Shown one piece after another: positions 10,067 to 17,954 of a stretch of DNA of 64,000 nucleotides (position 1 is the first letter of the stretch; each line of letters opens with the position of its first letter). The notes under the pieces are model-generated. The model was not told the DNA's origin. It saw only the letters and a list, made by a program, of their open reading frames with translations, and ran no database searches. A program made the position numbers and the translations under genes. The stretch is taken from assembly GCF_030689645.1 (NCBI RefSeq), contig NZ_JAUYFU010000048.1, forward strand, positions 186,001-250,000, in the 5' to 3' direction. This DNA is from Humidesulfovibrio sp. GTDB lineage: Bacteria > Desulfobacterota > Desulfovibrionia > Desulfovibrionales > Desulfovibrionaceae.

Positions 10067-11761
10067 CTACACGAGCAGCATGTCGGTGAGGGAGGCCCCT
10101 GCCGGGACCATTGGGTACACGTTCTCCTCCTTCTCCACGCGCACGTCCACAATGACCGTGCCTGGCGTGTCGAGGGCCTGCCTCAGAACGCGCTCTACGT
10201 CCTCAACCTGAGTGATGCGGAACCCTGTGGCTCCATATGCTTCAGCCAACTTAACAAAGTCCGGCTGGGCGTCCATACAGGTCTCACAGTAGTTCTTCTT
10301 GTAGAAGAGTTCCTGCCACTGCCGCACCATTCCCAGGAATCCGTTGTTCAGGATGACGATTTTTACGCCAAGGTTGTTGCAAACGCTGGTGGCAAGCTCC
10401 TGGATGTTCATCTGGATGGAGCCGTCGCCCGCAATGTCGATGACCATTTTGTCCGGGCAGGCAAATTGCGCGCCTATGGCAGCCGGAAATCCGTAGCCCA
10501 TAGTGCCGAGCCCGCCGGAGGACAAAAAAGTATTCGGTTTATTGAAAGTATAAAACTGAGCCGCCCACATCTGGTTCTGGCCCACCTCGGTGCAGATGAT
10601 GGCGTCGCCCTTGGTGATCTCGTGGAGCTTCTCCACCACGTACTGGGGCTTGATGGTGGTGGCGCTCGGCTTGTAGGTCAGCGGATGCTCCTTGGCCCAC
10701 ACGCCCACCTTGGTGATCCAAGGCATGTGCCCGCCCTCAAAGTCGTAGTCGGCCAGGCTGGGCTCAAGCTCTTCCTTCAAGGCCTCCAGAGCCAAGCGGC
10801 AGTCGGAGACGATTGGTACGTGAACACTCACGTTCTTTTGAATGCTCGTGGGATCGATGTCGATGTGGACAAGGGTCGCTTTAGGCGCAAAGGTGCTCAC
10901 TTTGCCGGTGACGCGATCATCAAAGCGCGCGCCAATGGCCAGCACAAGGTCTGCATTGTTGATGCCCATGTTTGCTGCGTAGGTGCCATGCATGCCCAGC
11001 ATACCAAGCCAAAGGCGCTTGTTGTCGCCAGGGAAGCAGCCGAGGCCCATAAGGGTGGCGGTTACTGGAATGTGCAGGTTCTCGGCCAGCCAGGTAAGGG
11101 CCTCATGGGCGTGGCTTGAGATGACGCCGCCGCCGGCGTAAATGATGGGGCGCTCGGATTCGCGGATGAGCTGCGCCACCTTGCGGATCTGACCAGCGTG
11201 AGGCTTGTAGTTGGGGTTGTAGCTGCGCATGTTGACATCAGCTGGCCACACAAATTTCGTGCGGGTCTGCATGATGTCTTTGGGAAGATCCACCAGCACC
11301 GGACCGGGGCGACCCGACCGGGCAAGGAAGAACGCCTGGCGAATAACATGTGCCAGGTCGTTCACGTCCTTCACAAGGTAGTTGTGCTTGGTGCAGGGAC
11401 GGGTGATGCCGACGATGTCCACTTCCTGGAATGCATCGTTGCCGATGAGCGGCGTCGGCACCTGGCCGGTCAGTATCACCACCGGAATGGAGTCCATGTA
11501 GGCGGTGGCGATGCCGGTGACGGTGTTGGTGGCGCCAGGGCCGGAGGTCACCAGACAGACGCCGACCTTGCCCGAAGCTCGGGCATAGCCGTCGGCCGCA
11601 TGGATGGCCCCCTGCTCATGGCGCACCAACACGTGTTTGAAGGATGCGTTGGGCAGTTCGTTGTAGATGTCAATGACGGCTCCGCCAGGGAACCCGAATA
11701 CAACCTCCACTCCTTCGCGCTTCAAACACTCAAGCAGGATTTGAGCTCCAGTGAGCTCCAT
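10067..11761 (-). CDS. ilvB: Acetolactate synthase large (catalytic) subunit
   Basis: This 564-residue thiamine-diphosphate enzyme condenses two pyruvates, or pyruvate with 2-oxobutyrate, at the head of branched-chain amino acid synthesis. It shows the N-terminal [15 protein letters not shown] with the catalytic Glu in [14 protein letters not shown], and the C-terminal GDGSIQMN...LNNG motif that binds the diphosphate. The start MELTGAQ is set by AGGAGG nine bases upstream, and the 21 extra residues of the open frame are rejected. It follows the YdcH-like gene by 4 bases. No leader-peptide attenuator is visible, which suits its position inside a longer transcription unit. Confidence 0.98.
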   Translation of the reverse strand: MELTGAQILLECLKREGVEVVFGFPGGAVIDIYNELPNASFKHVLVRHEQGAIHAADGYARASGKVGVCLVTSGPGATNTVTGIATAYMDSIPVVILTGQVPTPLIGNDAFQEVDIVGITRPCTKHNYLVKDVNDLAHVIRQAFFLARSGRPGPVLVDLPKDIMQTRTKFVWPADVNMRSYNPNYKPHAGQIRKVAQLIRESERPIIYAGGGVISSHAHEALTWLAENLHIPVTATLMGLGCFPGDNKRLWLGMLGMHGTYAANMGINNADLVLAIGARFDDRVTGKVSTFAPKATLVHIDIDPTSIQKNVSVHVPIVSDCRLALEALKEELEPSLADYDFEGGHMPWITKVGVWAKEHPLTYKPSATTIKPQYVVEKLHEITKGDAIICTEVGQNQMWAAQFYTFNKPNTFLSSGGLGTMGYGFPAAIGAQFACPDKMVIDIAGDGSIQMNIQELATSVCNNLGVKIVILNNGFLGMVRQWQELFYKKNYCETCMDAQPDFVKLAEAYGATGFRITQVEDVERVLRQALDTPGTVIVDVRVEKEENVYPMVPAGASLTDMLLV

Positions 11762-11765
11762 AAAC

Positions 11766-11996
11766 TTACGCCTCCTGGTGACGATACTTATCCAACAAGG
11801 CTTGCAGTTTCGTCTTTCCGGCAAGCTTCTTCTTCTTAAGCTCCTTGATCTCCTGTTCGACGACAGGGCTTAGGAAAGGCTTGCCTTCTAGCTTTACGAT
11901 CATCTTTTCGTAGTCCTGATGCTGCTGCCACAGGGCCCGCAGTTCAGAATCCTGAATTTCAAACTTTTCGATGAGGGCGCGATCCATTGCTTCCAT
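11766..11996 (-). CDS. YdcH-like (DUF465) small coiled-coil protein
   Basis: This 76-residue, highly charged helical protein ([19 protein letters not shown] to [10 protein letters not shown]) resembles the DUF465/YdcH family: a short hairpin of helices with an [16 protein letters not shown] core and a lysine-rich second helix. The function is unknown. AAGGAG seven bases upstream fixes the start. The gene begins inside the last 38 bases of the DUF167 gene and ends 4 bases before ilvB, so it is translationally linked to both. Confidence 0.8.
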   Translation of the reverse strand: MEAMDRALIEKFEIQDSELRALWQQHQDYEKMIVKLEGKPFLSPVVEQEIKELKKKKLAGKTKLQALLDKYRHQEA

Positions 11997-12339
11997 GTGT
12001 GGCTCCTTCAGTTGGAGGTTGCCCGCCAGCCTGGTCCGCTTCCTGGACCTGAGGCCAGATCGGCTCTTTCTGAGCAAGGACTCGAAGTGTCTTCCTGCGG
12101 GACGTGTGCCCTGCCTCAAGGCTCACCTGGCTTCGCTTAAGCCCCAAAAGGGCCGCCACATACTCCACCAATGCGGTGTTGGCCTTGTTGTCCACGGCGG
12201 GGGCGCTCAGACGGATCTTCAGGCAGTTCTGGTGCAATCCGGCAAGCTCGTTGCGCTTGGCCCCTGGCTGCACCCAGACCTGCATCCGCCAATCCCCGCT
12301 GCCCGCCACGCGGACATAATCAGGGGGCGCCTGTCCCAC
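11959..12339 (-). CDS. yggU: DUF167 / YggU-family protein
   Basis: This 126-residue protein has a DUF167 core at about residues 15-95: WVQPGAKRNELAGLH, then LKIRLSAPAVDNKAN, then LGLKRSQVSLEAG. DUF167 proteins are small, conserved and of unknown function, and are often encoded beside yggT, as here. The C-terminal 30 residues (QEADQAGGQPP...) are low-complexity and overlap the start of the next gene by 38 bases, so the tail may be a by-product of that overlap. It lies 6 bases after the DivIVA-like gene. Confidence 0.88.
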   Translation of the reverse strand: MGQAPPDYVRVAGSGDWRMQVWVQPGAKRNELAGLHQNCLKIRLSAPAVDNKANTALVEYVAALLGLKRSQVSLEAGHTSRRKTLRVLAQKEPIWPQVQEADQAGGQPPTEGATHGSNGSRPHRKV

Positions 12340-12345
12340 TCAATT

Positions 12346-12849
12346 TCACTCCGCTTTCCGCAAATACTTCAACTTCGATTCCAAGGACTCCAGCCGAGTC
12401 TCGGCGGGATCCTCAGAGTCAATGATGCGCAAATGCGTTTCCAAAAGCCCGCGCAGCTGGATCTCGAACTGGCTGCGCTGGCGTTTCAAATTCTCAATAT
12501 CTTCGTAGAGTTGAGCAAGCCGATTGTGGCCCTGCTGGACCATGCCCTCGGCCTTAGACCTGGCTTCGTCCAAAATGAGCTGCGCCTCGCGCTGGGCGCC
12601 GCCCTTGATGTCGTCCACCATCTTCTGCGTGCTCATGAGGGTGTCGCGCAAAGTTTCGTCGCGCTGGCGGAACTCCTCCACAGAGGATTCCATGCGCTTG
12701 ACCTTCTTGAGGAGATTCTTGCGCTCCTCGGCCACGGCCCCCAGCATCTCGGCCACCTCGGCCATAAGCTGATCGACTTCCTCCGGGGCGTAGCCCCAGA
12801 CCTTCTTGGCGAACTTGCGGTTCAGGAGGTCGATTTTGGAGATGGTCAC
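12346..12849 (-). CDS. DivIVA-domain coiled-coil protein
   Basis: This 167-residue protein begins MTISKIDLLNRKFAKKVWGYAPEEVDQL, matching the DivIVA N-terminal domain that recognises curved membrane. It continues as a long coiled coil to about residue 150. DivIVA-type proteins mark poles or septa in Gram-positive bacteria. Deltaproteobacterial versions occur in the yggT-divIVA-DUF167 block, which is seen here in the same order. The gene starts 4 bases after the yggT stop. A role in cell shape or division is inferred only from family and neighbours. Confidence 0.88.
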   Translation of the reverse strand: MTISKIDLLNRKFAKKVWGYAPEEVDQLMAEVAEMLGAVAEERKNLLKKVKRMESSVEEFRQRDETLRDTLMSTQKMVDDIKGGAQREAQLILDEARSKAEGMVQQGHNRLAQLYEDIENLKRQRSQFEIQLRGLLETHLRIIDSEDPAETRLESLESKLKYLRKAE

Positions 12850-12853
12850 GCCC

Positions 12854-13189
12854 CTACCCCACCAGGATGGAAGACAAAGCGCCCATCATGCGGGCGCTCA
12901 TGGCCATGTCAATGACCAGTCGGTCCAGAAGAGCGCTCAAGATCTGCACCGCCGCGATGATCAAAATCGGCGACAGGTCGAAACCGCCAACGACAACGAA
13001 GGGCAGCCAACGGCGAATGCGGGCGTACAGCGGCTCCGTAGCGTTGCGCAAAAAGCGCACTATTGGATTGTAAGGATCTGGATTAACCCAGGAAAGAAGG
13101 GCGGAAACAATGACCACCCACATATACAGCGTGAGCAGCGTGGAAGCCAGCTGCACAATCTTCACCAGAACGATCATGAGATATGACAT
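12854..13189 (-). CDS. yggT: YggT-family membrane protein
   Basis: This 111-residue integral membrane protein has two YggT repeats, each with a hydrophobic helix: LASTLLTLYMWVVIVSALLS with the conserved WVNPDPYNPIVRFL, and a second helix over LSPILIIAAVQIL. YggT proteins are linked to osmotic or potassium stress and envelope processes, but the mechanism is unknown. The start MSYLMIV is chosen because GGAGG lies 5 bases upstream; the 28-residue upstream extension is not YggT-like. First of the yggT-divIVA-yggU block. Confidence 0.9.
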   Translation of the reverse strand: MSYLMIVLVKIVQLASTLLTLYMWVVIVSALLSWVNPDPYNPIVRFLRNATEPLYARIRRWLPFVVVGGFDLSPILIIAAVQILSALLDRLVIDMAMSARMMGALSSILVG

Positions 13190-13277
13190 CAAACCTCCAC
13201 AGGACAGGGCGTCGAGTAAAGCCGGGCACCCTGCATGTGCCTCTCTTGTGGCATACCAAATGCGAAGAATCAAGCCC

Positions 13278-13958
13278 CTATGGCTTGGATGAAAGTTCCG
13301 GCCAGGCCCGCTTCAAGGCGGAAAGCAGCATCGGAAAGTCCGGCACCAAAAGATCGCTTGCAAGATCTGGATTTTTGAAGGCCCAGAAGTCCACGCCAGC
13401 GTTCTTAGCGGTCTCCTCATCCACGCTGGAGTCGCCCAAAAAGACGACATCCGCCGCCCTAAGCCCCCAGGCTTCAAGAATCTGCCGCACCCCATCCGGG
13501 TTGGGCTTGGGCGCGGCAGTGTTGACGACAGTCATGACAGGATCGAAATACCCTTCAAGATCCACCGCTTTGAACACCAGATGCACGGTGTCCATGCGGT
13601 TGGTGTCCACGCCAAGCAGAAATCCGCCAGCCTTGAGCCATCCCAAAAGCTTGCGGATGCCCGGTTCGCGAGAGAGGAAAGGCAGCATGTCGCGGTAGTC
13701 GATCTGCGAGCGATAGGCCAGGGCCTCTTCATAATGCACCGCCGGCACGATGCGCCTGAGGGAGTCGTAAACGTTCTGAATGTGCGTGTAGCGCTCATCC
13801 TCCGGGCTCATGGGCGGCAGACCGAAACGCGTCCGGTACCTGTTGTAGTAAACCACGTTGGCCTGCAGGGAGTCGATGAGCACACCGTCGCAGTCAAAGA
13901 TGAAGCCTTTGTAGCGGCGCAGGACCGAAACATCAAAACCGGCGTCGAGCAAGGACAT
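13278..13958 (-). CDS. HAD-superfamily hydrolase (phosphatase)
   Basis: This 226-residue cytoplasmic protein carries the HAD motifs: FDCDGVLID near residues 21-29 (nucleophile and general acid Asp), the Thr/Ser motif near VDTNRMD, Lys in AAPKPNPDG, and GDSSVDEETAKNAG with the motif IV acidic residues. It looks like a phosphoglycolate-phosphatase-type member with a helical cap. The substrate is unknown. It lies 88 bases upstream of yggT and 9 bases downstream of the preceding hypothetical gene. Confidence 0.88.
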   Translation of the reverse strand: MSLLDAGFDVSVLRRYKGFIFDCDGVLIDSLQANVVYYNRYRTRFGLPPMSPEDERYTHIQNVYDSLRRIVPAVHYEEALAYRSQIDYRDMLPFLSREPGIRKLLGWLKAGGFLLGVDTNRMDTVHLVFKAVDLEGYFDPVMTVVNTAAPKPNPDGVRQILEAWGLRAADVVFLGDSSVDEETAKNAGVDFWAFKNPDLASDLLVPDFPMLLSALKRAWPELSSKP

Positions 13959-13967
13959 GCGGGGCCC

Positions 13968-14798
13968 CTACTCGTTTCCGACTGGCTGCGCGAACACACC
14001 CACAGTCAGCATGGCGTCCAGCCAGGGCTTGGCGTCCGGCAGGCGATCAAGCCCCATGAGCCGCCAAGCCTGCGCGCGAAACACGCGCGCCGCGCCGGGC
14101 ACCTCGTCGAGGGAAGCCTCGGGAACACCCGCTTCAGCCAAGTCAACGCCGATCTCCGCATCAGAGGTGCACAGGATCTGCCCCGGCATAAGAGCGGCAT
14201 AGCTTTCAAGCAGCCTGCGCCAGGGCATGGCCAAGCTCGAGGTCTCGGGCCGCGCAAGCCCAGAAAGCTCACGACCCAGGGCCAAAGCCTCCTGGTCGGC
14301 TTCATCCTCCACGACCTCCGCGCCTGCGGCGACGCTCTGGTCCAGGCGATCCCAGGCCGACTTGAGCCTGTCCTCAACGCCGTGCAGGTCCAGAAGACGC
14401 TCCTCAAGACTCCAGGCCAGCAAAAGGAACATCTGGGCCTGGCGCCGAGCGGCGTCCAGGGCGTCTGCTCCGCAAGGGCTGGATATAACGCCCAGCACAC
14501 TTTTCTCAACCTCCAACTGAACAGCCCTGCCGCTCTCGGACGAGAGGATTCCGGCCTGCTCGATCAGACTCTGAGCAAGGATATCGCGGGGGTGAGCCTG
14601 ATTCTCTCCAAAGCGCAGCGTGTCGGCCAACAGCGCCTTTGCCGTGCGGTCATCAAACGGGGCGACCTCGGAACGCACATGCTCCAGGCTGGCTGCGGAT
14701 CCAAGTCCGGGATCCAGAAAACGCACCCCCTCAGGCAGGGCTGCGCGGGCTGAAGCAGTAAGAAAATCAGGATGCATCTGCGGAAAATGAAGAAACAT
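13968..14798 (-). CDS. Uncharacterised protein of 276 residues
   Basis: This complete frame of 276 residues, rich in Ala, Leu and Glu, looks globular and mostly helical. It has no signal peptide, transmembrane segment, cofactor motif or cysteine cluster that I recognise. It lies between a 128-residue hypothetical (15 bases upstream) and the HAD hydrolase (9 bases downstream) on the same strand, so it is probably co-transcribed with them. The pair of hypothetical genes may function together. No function is proposed. Confidence 0.75.
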   Translation of the reverse strand: MFLHFPQMHPDFLTASARAALPEGVRFLDPGLGSAASLEHVRSEVAPFDDRTAKALLADTLRFGENQAHPRDILAQSLIEQAGILSSESGRAVQLEVEKSVLGVISSPCGADALDAARRQAQMFLLLAWSLEERLLDLHGVEDRLKSAWDRLDQSVAAGAEVVEDEADQEALALGRELSGLARPETSSLAMPWRRLLESYAALMPGQILCTSDAEIGVDLAEAGVPEASLDEVPGAARVFRAQAWRLMGLDRLPDAKPWLDAMLTVGVFAQPVGNE

Positions 14799-14813
14799 GT
14801 GTGAACTCCAGAT

Positions 14814-15200
14814 TCAAGCTTTGGGGTGCAGGCGGTAGTTGGTGCAATGGCCAGCGCACGCTGGCAAGCGAAGCAGACAGATGTCCACCAAAAGATGGAG
14901 GCATTCGGGGAGGGTCTCCACCTGCGCCAGAGAAAAACCCGGGCAATCAATCGGCTCCTCGGCCAATCGCTCAAAGCGCAGGCGCCACAACCGCAAAAGC
15001 TCCGTTTCATTCAGGTCGAAACTCTCGGCCCGGCTTAGAAAGTCATCATACACGGCCTCCCAGCGGACCTGAACAGAGCAGCGCCAGGCCGTGTGAAACC
15101 CTGGGTTCAGCTGCTCCTCATAGAGACAACGGCCCAGGTGGTAGAAGCGGCAGCCAAAGGCAGGCAGGCGCACAACGCCTGAGTCTGAACCTTTAGGCAT
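14814..15200 (-). CDS. Uncharacterised cysteine-containing protein of 128 residues
   Basis: This 128-residue protein has seven Cys, including FGCRFYHLGRCLYEEQLNPG near the N-terminus and PACAGHCTNYRLHP at the C-terminus. These could form a metal site, although the spacing matches no family I know. Its partner is the 276-residue hypothetical immediately downstream (stop to start 15 bases). It is the first gene of the minus-strand row and faces tatA across 149 bases that contain a nested inverted repeat. Confidence 0.72.
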   Translation of the reverse strand: MPKGSDSGVVRLPAFGCRFYHLGRCLYEEQLNPGFHTAWRCSVQVRWEAVYDDFLSRAESFDLNETELLRLWRLRFERLAEEPIDCPGFSLAQVETLPECLHLLVDICLLRLPACAGHCTNYRLHPKA

Positions 15201-15240
15201 GCGATCCGCCCGCTTGGTATCGAATCATGAAGCCGCCTCC

Positions 15241-15280
15241 GGCTTTACAATTACGCTGCAGCGCAGGGGGTTGTAAAGCC
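15241..15280. promoter_or_regulatory. Nested inverted repeat between divergent genes upstream of tatA
   Basis: The ten-base arms ggctttacaa (15241-15250) and ttgtaaagcc (15271-15280) are perfect reverse complements. Between them sits a second palindrome, cgctgcagcg (15254-15263). No T-run follows, so a terminator is unlikely. An operator or a structured leader for tatA, which starts 70 bases later, is possible. Confidence 0.4.
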
Positions 15281-15349
15281 GCGCCAAGGCTCAGGCCATT
15301 GACCTGCCCTTGGCCCAGACGTAAGGTGCCAAAACAGGAGGCTATACAA

Positions 15350-15538
15350 ATGGGCGGACTTACAGGTGTTTTACTTATCATCATCGTGGTGCTCATAATC
15401 ACGGGATTCAGCAAGCTGCCAGAACTTGGCTCTGGCCTAGGCCGCAGCATCAAGAACTTCAAGCGCAGCTTGAACGAACCAGACGAAATCGACGTGACGC
15501 CGGAGTCGGAACGCAAGAAAAACGAGCCCCGCGAATAA
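15350..15538 (+). CDS. tatA: Twin-arginine translocase subunit TatA
   Basis: This 62-residue protein has one N-terminal transmembrane helix (VLLIIIVVLIITGFSKLP) followed by the TatA signature LPELGSGLGRSIKNFKRSL and a charged tail. TatA polymerises to form the channel for folded twin-arginine substrates such as periplasmic hydrogenases. The start is the ATG at 15350, with AGGAGG eight bases upstream. The 41-residue extension of the open frame is discarded. tatB and tatC are not adjacent. Confidence 0.93.
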   Translation: MGGLTGVLLIIIVVLIITGFSKLPELGSGLGRSIKNFKRSLNEPDEIDVTPESERKKNEPRE

Positions 15539-15568
15539 CCTGCAACGCCTGCCGGTCGATGTCTGGCG

Positions 15569-16156
15569 TTATGGCCGGGAATGCCCGTTGTCGTTGTGGG
15601 GAAACATGCGCAGGCCGATCACCAGATAATACACTCCGCTCAAGGCTGTGAGGGCCGCAACAGTGTACACAAGCCACAAGCGGATGTCCGGGTGGAAGCT
15701 CTCCATGCTGTGCTCGACCATGATTAGCAGCACCAGCGATATCTGGGCCGTGGTGGCGCACTTGCTGATCCACACCGGACGGATGCCCCGCTTCACGTCC
15801 ACCCCGGAATAGTGCAGAAGCGCCAGACCGCCAACGATGAACATGTCGCGGCTGACCACAAGAACCGTGAGCCAACCCGGAATCCAATCCTGTACGCCAA
15901 GACAGATGAAGCTCGTCACCAGCAATATCTTGTCGGCCAAGGGGTCGAGCATGGCGCCAAAGCTTGAGCGCTGCTTAAGTATGCGGGCCAGTGCGCCGTC
16001 CAGGGCATCTGTGAACCCGGCCACGGCGAAGAGCACCCAGGCGATGTCGAAGCGGCGATCCACAAAGGCCATGACAAAGCCCGGCGTAAGCATGATCCGC
16101 GTCACGGTGAGCATGTTCGGGATAGTCCAGTTGTTCTCGCGCAGAGGAGGCGTCAT
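15569..16156 (-). CDS. pgsA: CDP-diacylglycerol-glycerol-3-phosphate 3-phosphatidyltransferase
   Basis: This 195-residue integral membrane enzyme has about five hydrophobic segments and the CDP-alcohol phosphotransferase signature DGALAR...G...D...D, seen as DALDGALARILKQ then FGAMLDPLADK near residues 50-75. It makes phosphatidylglycerol phosphate, the first committed step to PG and cardiolipin. Other CDP-alcohol transferases share the signature; PgsA is favoured by length and by the N-terminus (NWTIPNMLTVTRI). The ATG overlaps the stop of the upstream gene by 4 bases (ATGA). Confidence 0.9.
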   Translation of the reverse strand: MTPPLRENNWTIPNMLTVTRIMLTPGFVMAFVDRRFDIAWVLFAVAGFTDALDGALARILKQRSSFGAMLDPLADKILLVTSFICLGVQDWIPGWLTVLVVSRDMFIVGGLALLHYSGVDVKRGIRPVWISKCATTAQISLVLLIMVEHSMESFHPDIRLWLVYTVAALTALSGVYYLVIGLRMFPHNDNGHSRP

Positions 16157-17298
16157 GGTGCGGACAACCCCGCCTTGCCGGACACGACGACCGGCTGGCT
16201 CGCAGAACCGGAAAGGTCTGCCTGGCTCACAAGACTGAGCTTGCGAGCGCTCAAGACCTCGCGCAAACGGGCGTCCAAGGCTTGCTGGCTGACGACGCGA
16301 CAGGTGAACTGCGCATGGATGTCTGCACCAGCCAGTTCAATTATTTCCAGCTTAGCTTCCTGCACCGCCTCATCCCAGGCCATCGCGGCCAGGAGAAAAT
16401 CCATTACGCCGTCCACGCTGGTGAAGCCGGCGAAGGTCAGGCGCTGCATGCCCGGCCCAGCCTGGCGCTGAGCATCAGCAAAATATTTGCCCCACACCTC
16501 GAACCACAGCCCCGGCAGATCGGCGGCGTCTGCCGCCAGAACCTTGCCGCCCTGCCGCAACACGGCCTTGTAGTAGCCCTGGGGCAGGCGCTCCAGGGTC
16601 ACCTCGGGCGCTGTCGCGGAAGAGCCAAGCGACCCACGAGTTAAGCCCAGCAGAGGATTGGATGCCTCGAGACCCTTGGCGTCCTTTTCCGTCACCCCCG
16701 GACCAAGGCGCAGCACATACACGCCCGGATGCAGTCTCCCGGCGAAAAATCCCAGACGAACAAGGGTCTGTCGCAAATAGGCGCGGTTCACGTCCACATT
16801 GAGCTCAAGTTCAAGGGGCAGGCCCTGAGCCAGCGGCTTCACCGATGTGTTTTGATTCTGGTCGACGGAGGATTCCTCCAGAGACGGCTTGACCGCAGGA
16901 ACTTCCTGATAAGCAAGGACGTAGTCCAGAGCGTGGGGAGCAAGATGAACGCGCAAGGCGGTCATGCGGTGCTCTGCAAAATTTCCGGACAGCAAGCGCC
17001 GGGCTTCTTTGCTCACGGCCTCAACAAGGGCGCGATCAAGAGCCTGCTGACGGGCCTGGACCTGCGGCAATCCAGCATCGGCGGCGGCGCTGACATGCAC
17101 GGATTCGGCGCGCGCAAGCCCCGCCGAAAGAGTCAGCGCAGCCAAAACGGCCAGCACCAGCAGAGCATTGGACAAACAGCAGAAGACCTTGCCGCCAGCC
17201 TGAACGCGCCTGCGCGACACGGAGACAACCCTCTGCAGTTGCACCAATTCCTGCTTCCCTGCGGCCATGGCCGCCCGAGGTCCCATTGCTACGGTCAT
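16153..17298 (-). CDS. Uncharacterised exported protein, possibly DUF2066-like
   Basis: This 381-residue protein has a long basic N-terminus, then one hydrophobic segment (about residues 42-64) ending in LARAES, which could be a signal peptide with a late start or an anchor. The mature region begins VHVSAAADAGLPQVQARQQALDRAL and resembles DUF2066 periplasmic proteins, but I cannot confirm the assignment. GGAG nine bases upstream supports the ATG, although an internal start nearer the hydrophobic segment is possible. It overlaps pgsA by 4 bases and is probably co-transcribed with it. No catalytic motif is visible. Confidence 0.7.
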   Translation of the reverse strand: MTVAMGPRAAMAAGKQELVQLQRVVSVSRRRVQAGGKVFCCLSNALLVLAVLAALTLSAGLARAESVHVSAAADAGLPQVQARQQALDRALVEAVSKEARRLLSGNFAEHRMTALRVHLAPHALDYVLAYQEVPAVKPSLEESSVDQNQNTSVKPLAQGLPLELELNVDVNRAYLRQTLVRLGFFAGRLHPGVYVLRLGPGVTEKDAKGLEASNPLLGLTRGSLGSSATAPEVTLERLPQGYYKAVLRQGGKVLAADAADLPGLWFEVWGKYFADAQRQAGPGMQRLTFAGFTSVDGVMDFLLAAMAWDEAVQEAKLEIIELAGADIHAQFTCRVVSQQALDARLREVLSARKLSLVSQADLSGSASQPVVVSGKAGLSAP

Positions 17299-17444
17299 GA
17301 CTGTGGCTCCTACACCACATCTCTAGCGGGCACAACGCCCCCGGAGAGCAATATACCATGCAGGATACTGAAAATTTCCGTGGTTGCGGTGCCGTGGTCG
17401 ATGGGCTAGGGGTTGTAGATACTGCTCACCAACCTGGAGGAGCC

Positions 17445-17936
17445 ATGAATCTGTATCTCATGCAGCACGGCGCATGCCTGCCCCAGGAAGTAAAGGCCAA
17501 CCAACCGCTCACCCCAGTCGGGCACGACCAGATGGTCAGCGCCGCCAGGGCCATGCGCATAATGGGGCTATGGTTCGACGCGTTGCTGGCCAGCCCGTTT
17601 CATCCGGCCATGCAGACGGCGGGCATCGTGGCCGAAGGCATGGGCTACGCCCTGTCCAGCGTCACCAGTTTCGAAGCGCTGCGCGGAGGCACCAGCCTCA
17701 AGACCTGTCTGGAGCACCTGCGCGAGTGCGAACGGTTCCAGTCCGTGCTCATCTGCGGCGAACTGCCTCTGCTGGGCAGCTTGGCCTCGCACCTGCTCAC
17801 CTCTGGTCCGAAGTTGAGCCTGGCCCTTGAAGGCGGCGCGCTGCTGGCCATCGGCGCGCCTCGCCTGGAGAGCCGCAACGGCACCTTGCGTTGGCTCCTG
17901 CAGTCCGGCCAACTGCAGATGATCGCCGCAGGCTAG
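17445..17936 (+). CDS. SixA-like histidine-phosphatase-fold protein with degraded active site
   Basis: This 163-residue protein has the length and layout of SixA-type phosphohistidine phosphatases (MNLYLMQHGACLP, then LTPVGHDQM, then LLASPFHPAMQTA, then VLICGELPLLGSLASHLL). Three normally conserved catalytic positions differ: RHG is QHG (7-9), SPxxRAxQTA is SPFHPAMQTA (50-59), and the later GH is GE (105-106). Only the nucleophile-type His8 remains. SixA removes phosphate from histidine in phosphorelays; here activity is doubtful, and a binding or scaffold role is possible. The start has GGAGGAG upstream, and a 29-residue extension is rejected. The gene converges with the M24 peptidase gene. 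Confidence 0.82.
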   Translation: MNLYLMQHGACLPQEVKANQPLTPVGHDQMVSAARAMRIMGLWFDALLASPFHPAMQTAGIVAEGMGYALSSVTSFEALRGGTSLKTCLEHLRECERFQSVLICGELPLLGSLASHLLTSGPKLSLALEGGALLAIGAPRLESRNGTLRWLLQSGQLQMIAAG

Positions 17937-17954
17937 CCCAGCTACCCAGCGCCC

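Noticed and set aside
10055-11119. 354-codon plus-strand frame opposite ilvB
   Set aside because: Antisense to a certain gene; composition mirrors ilvB codons and no motif is present.
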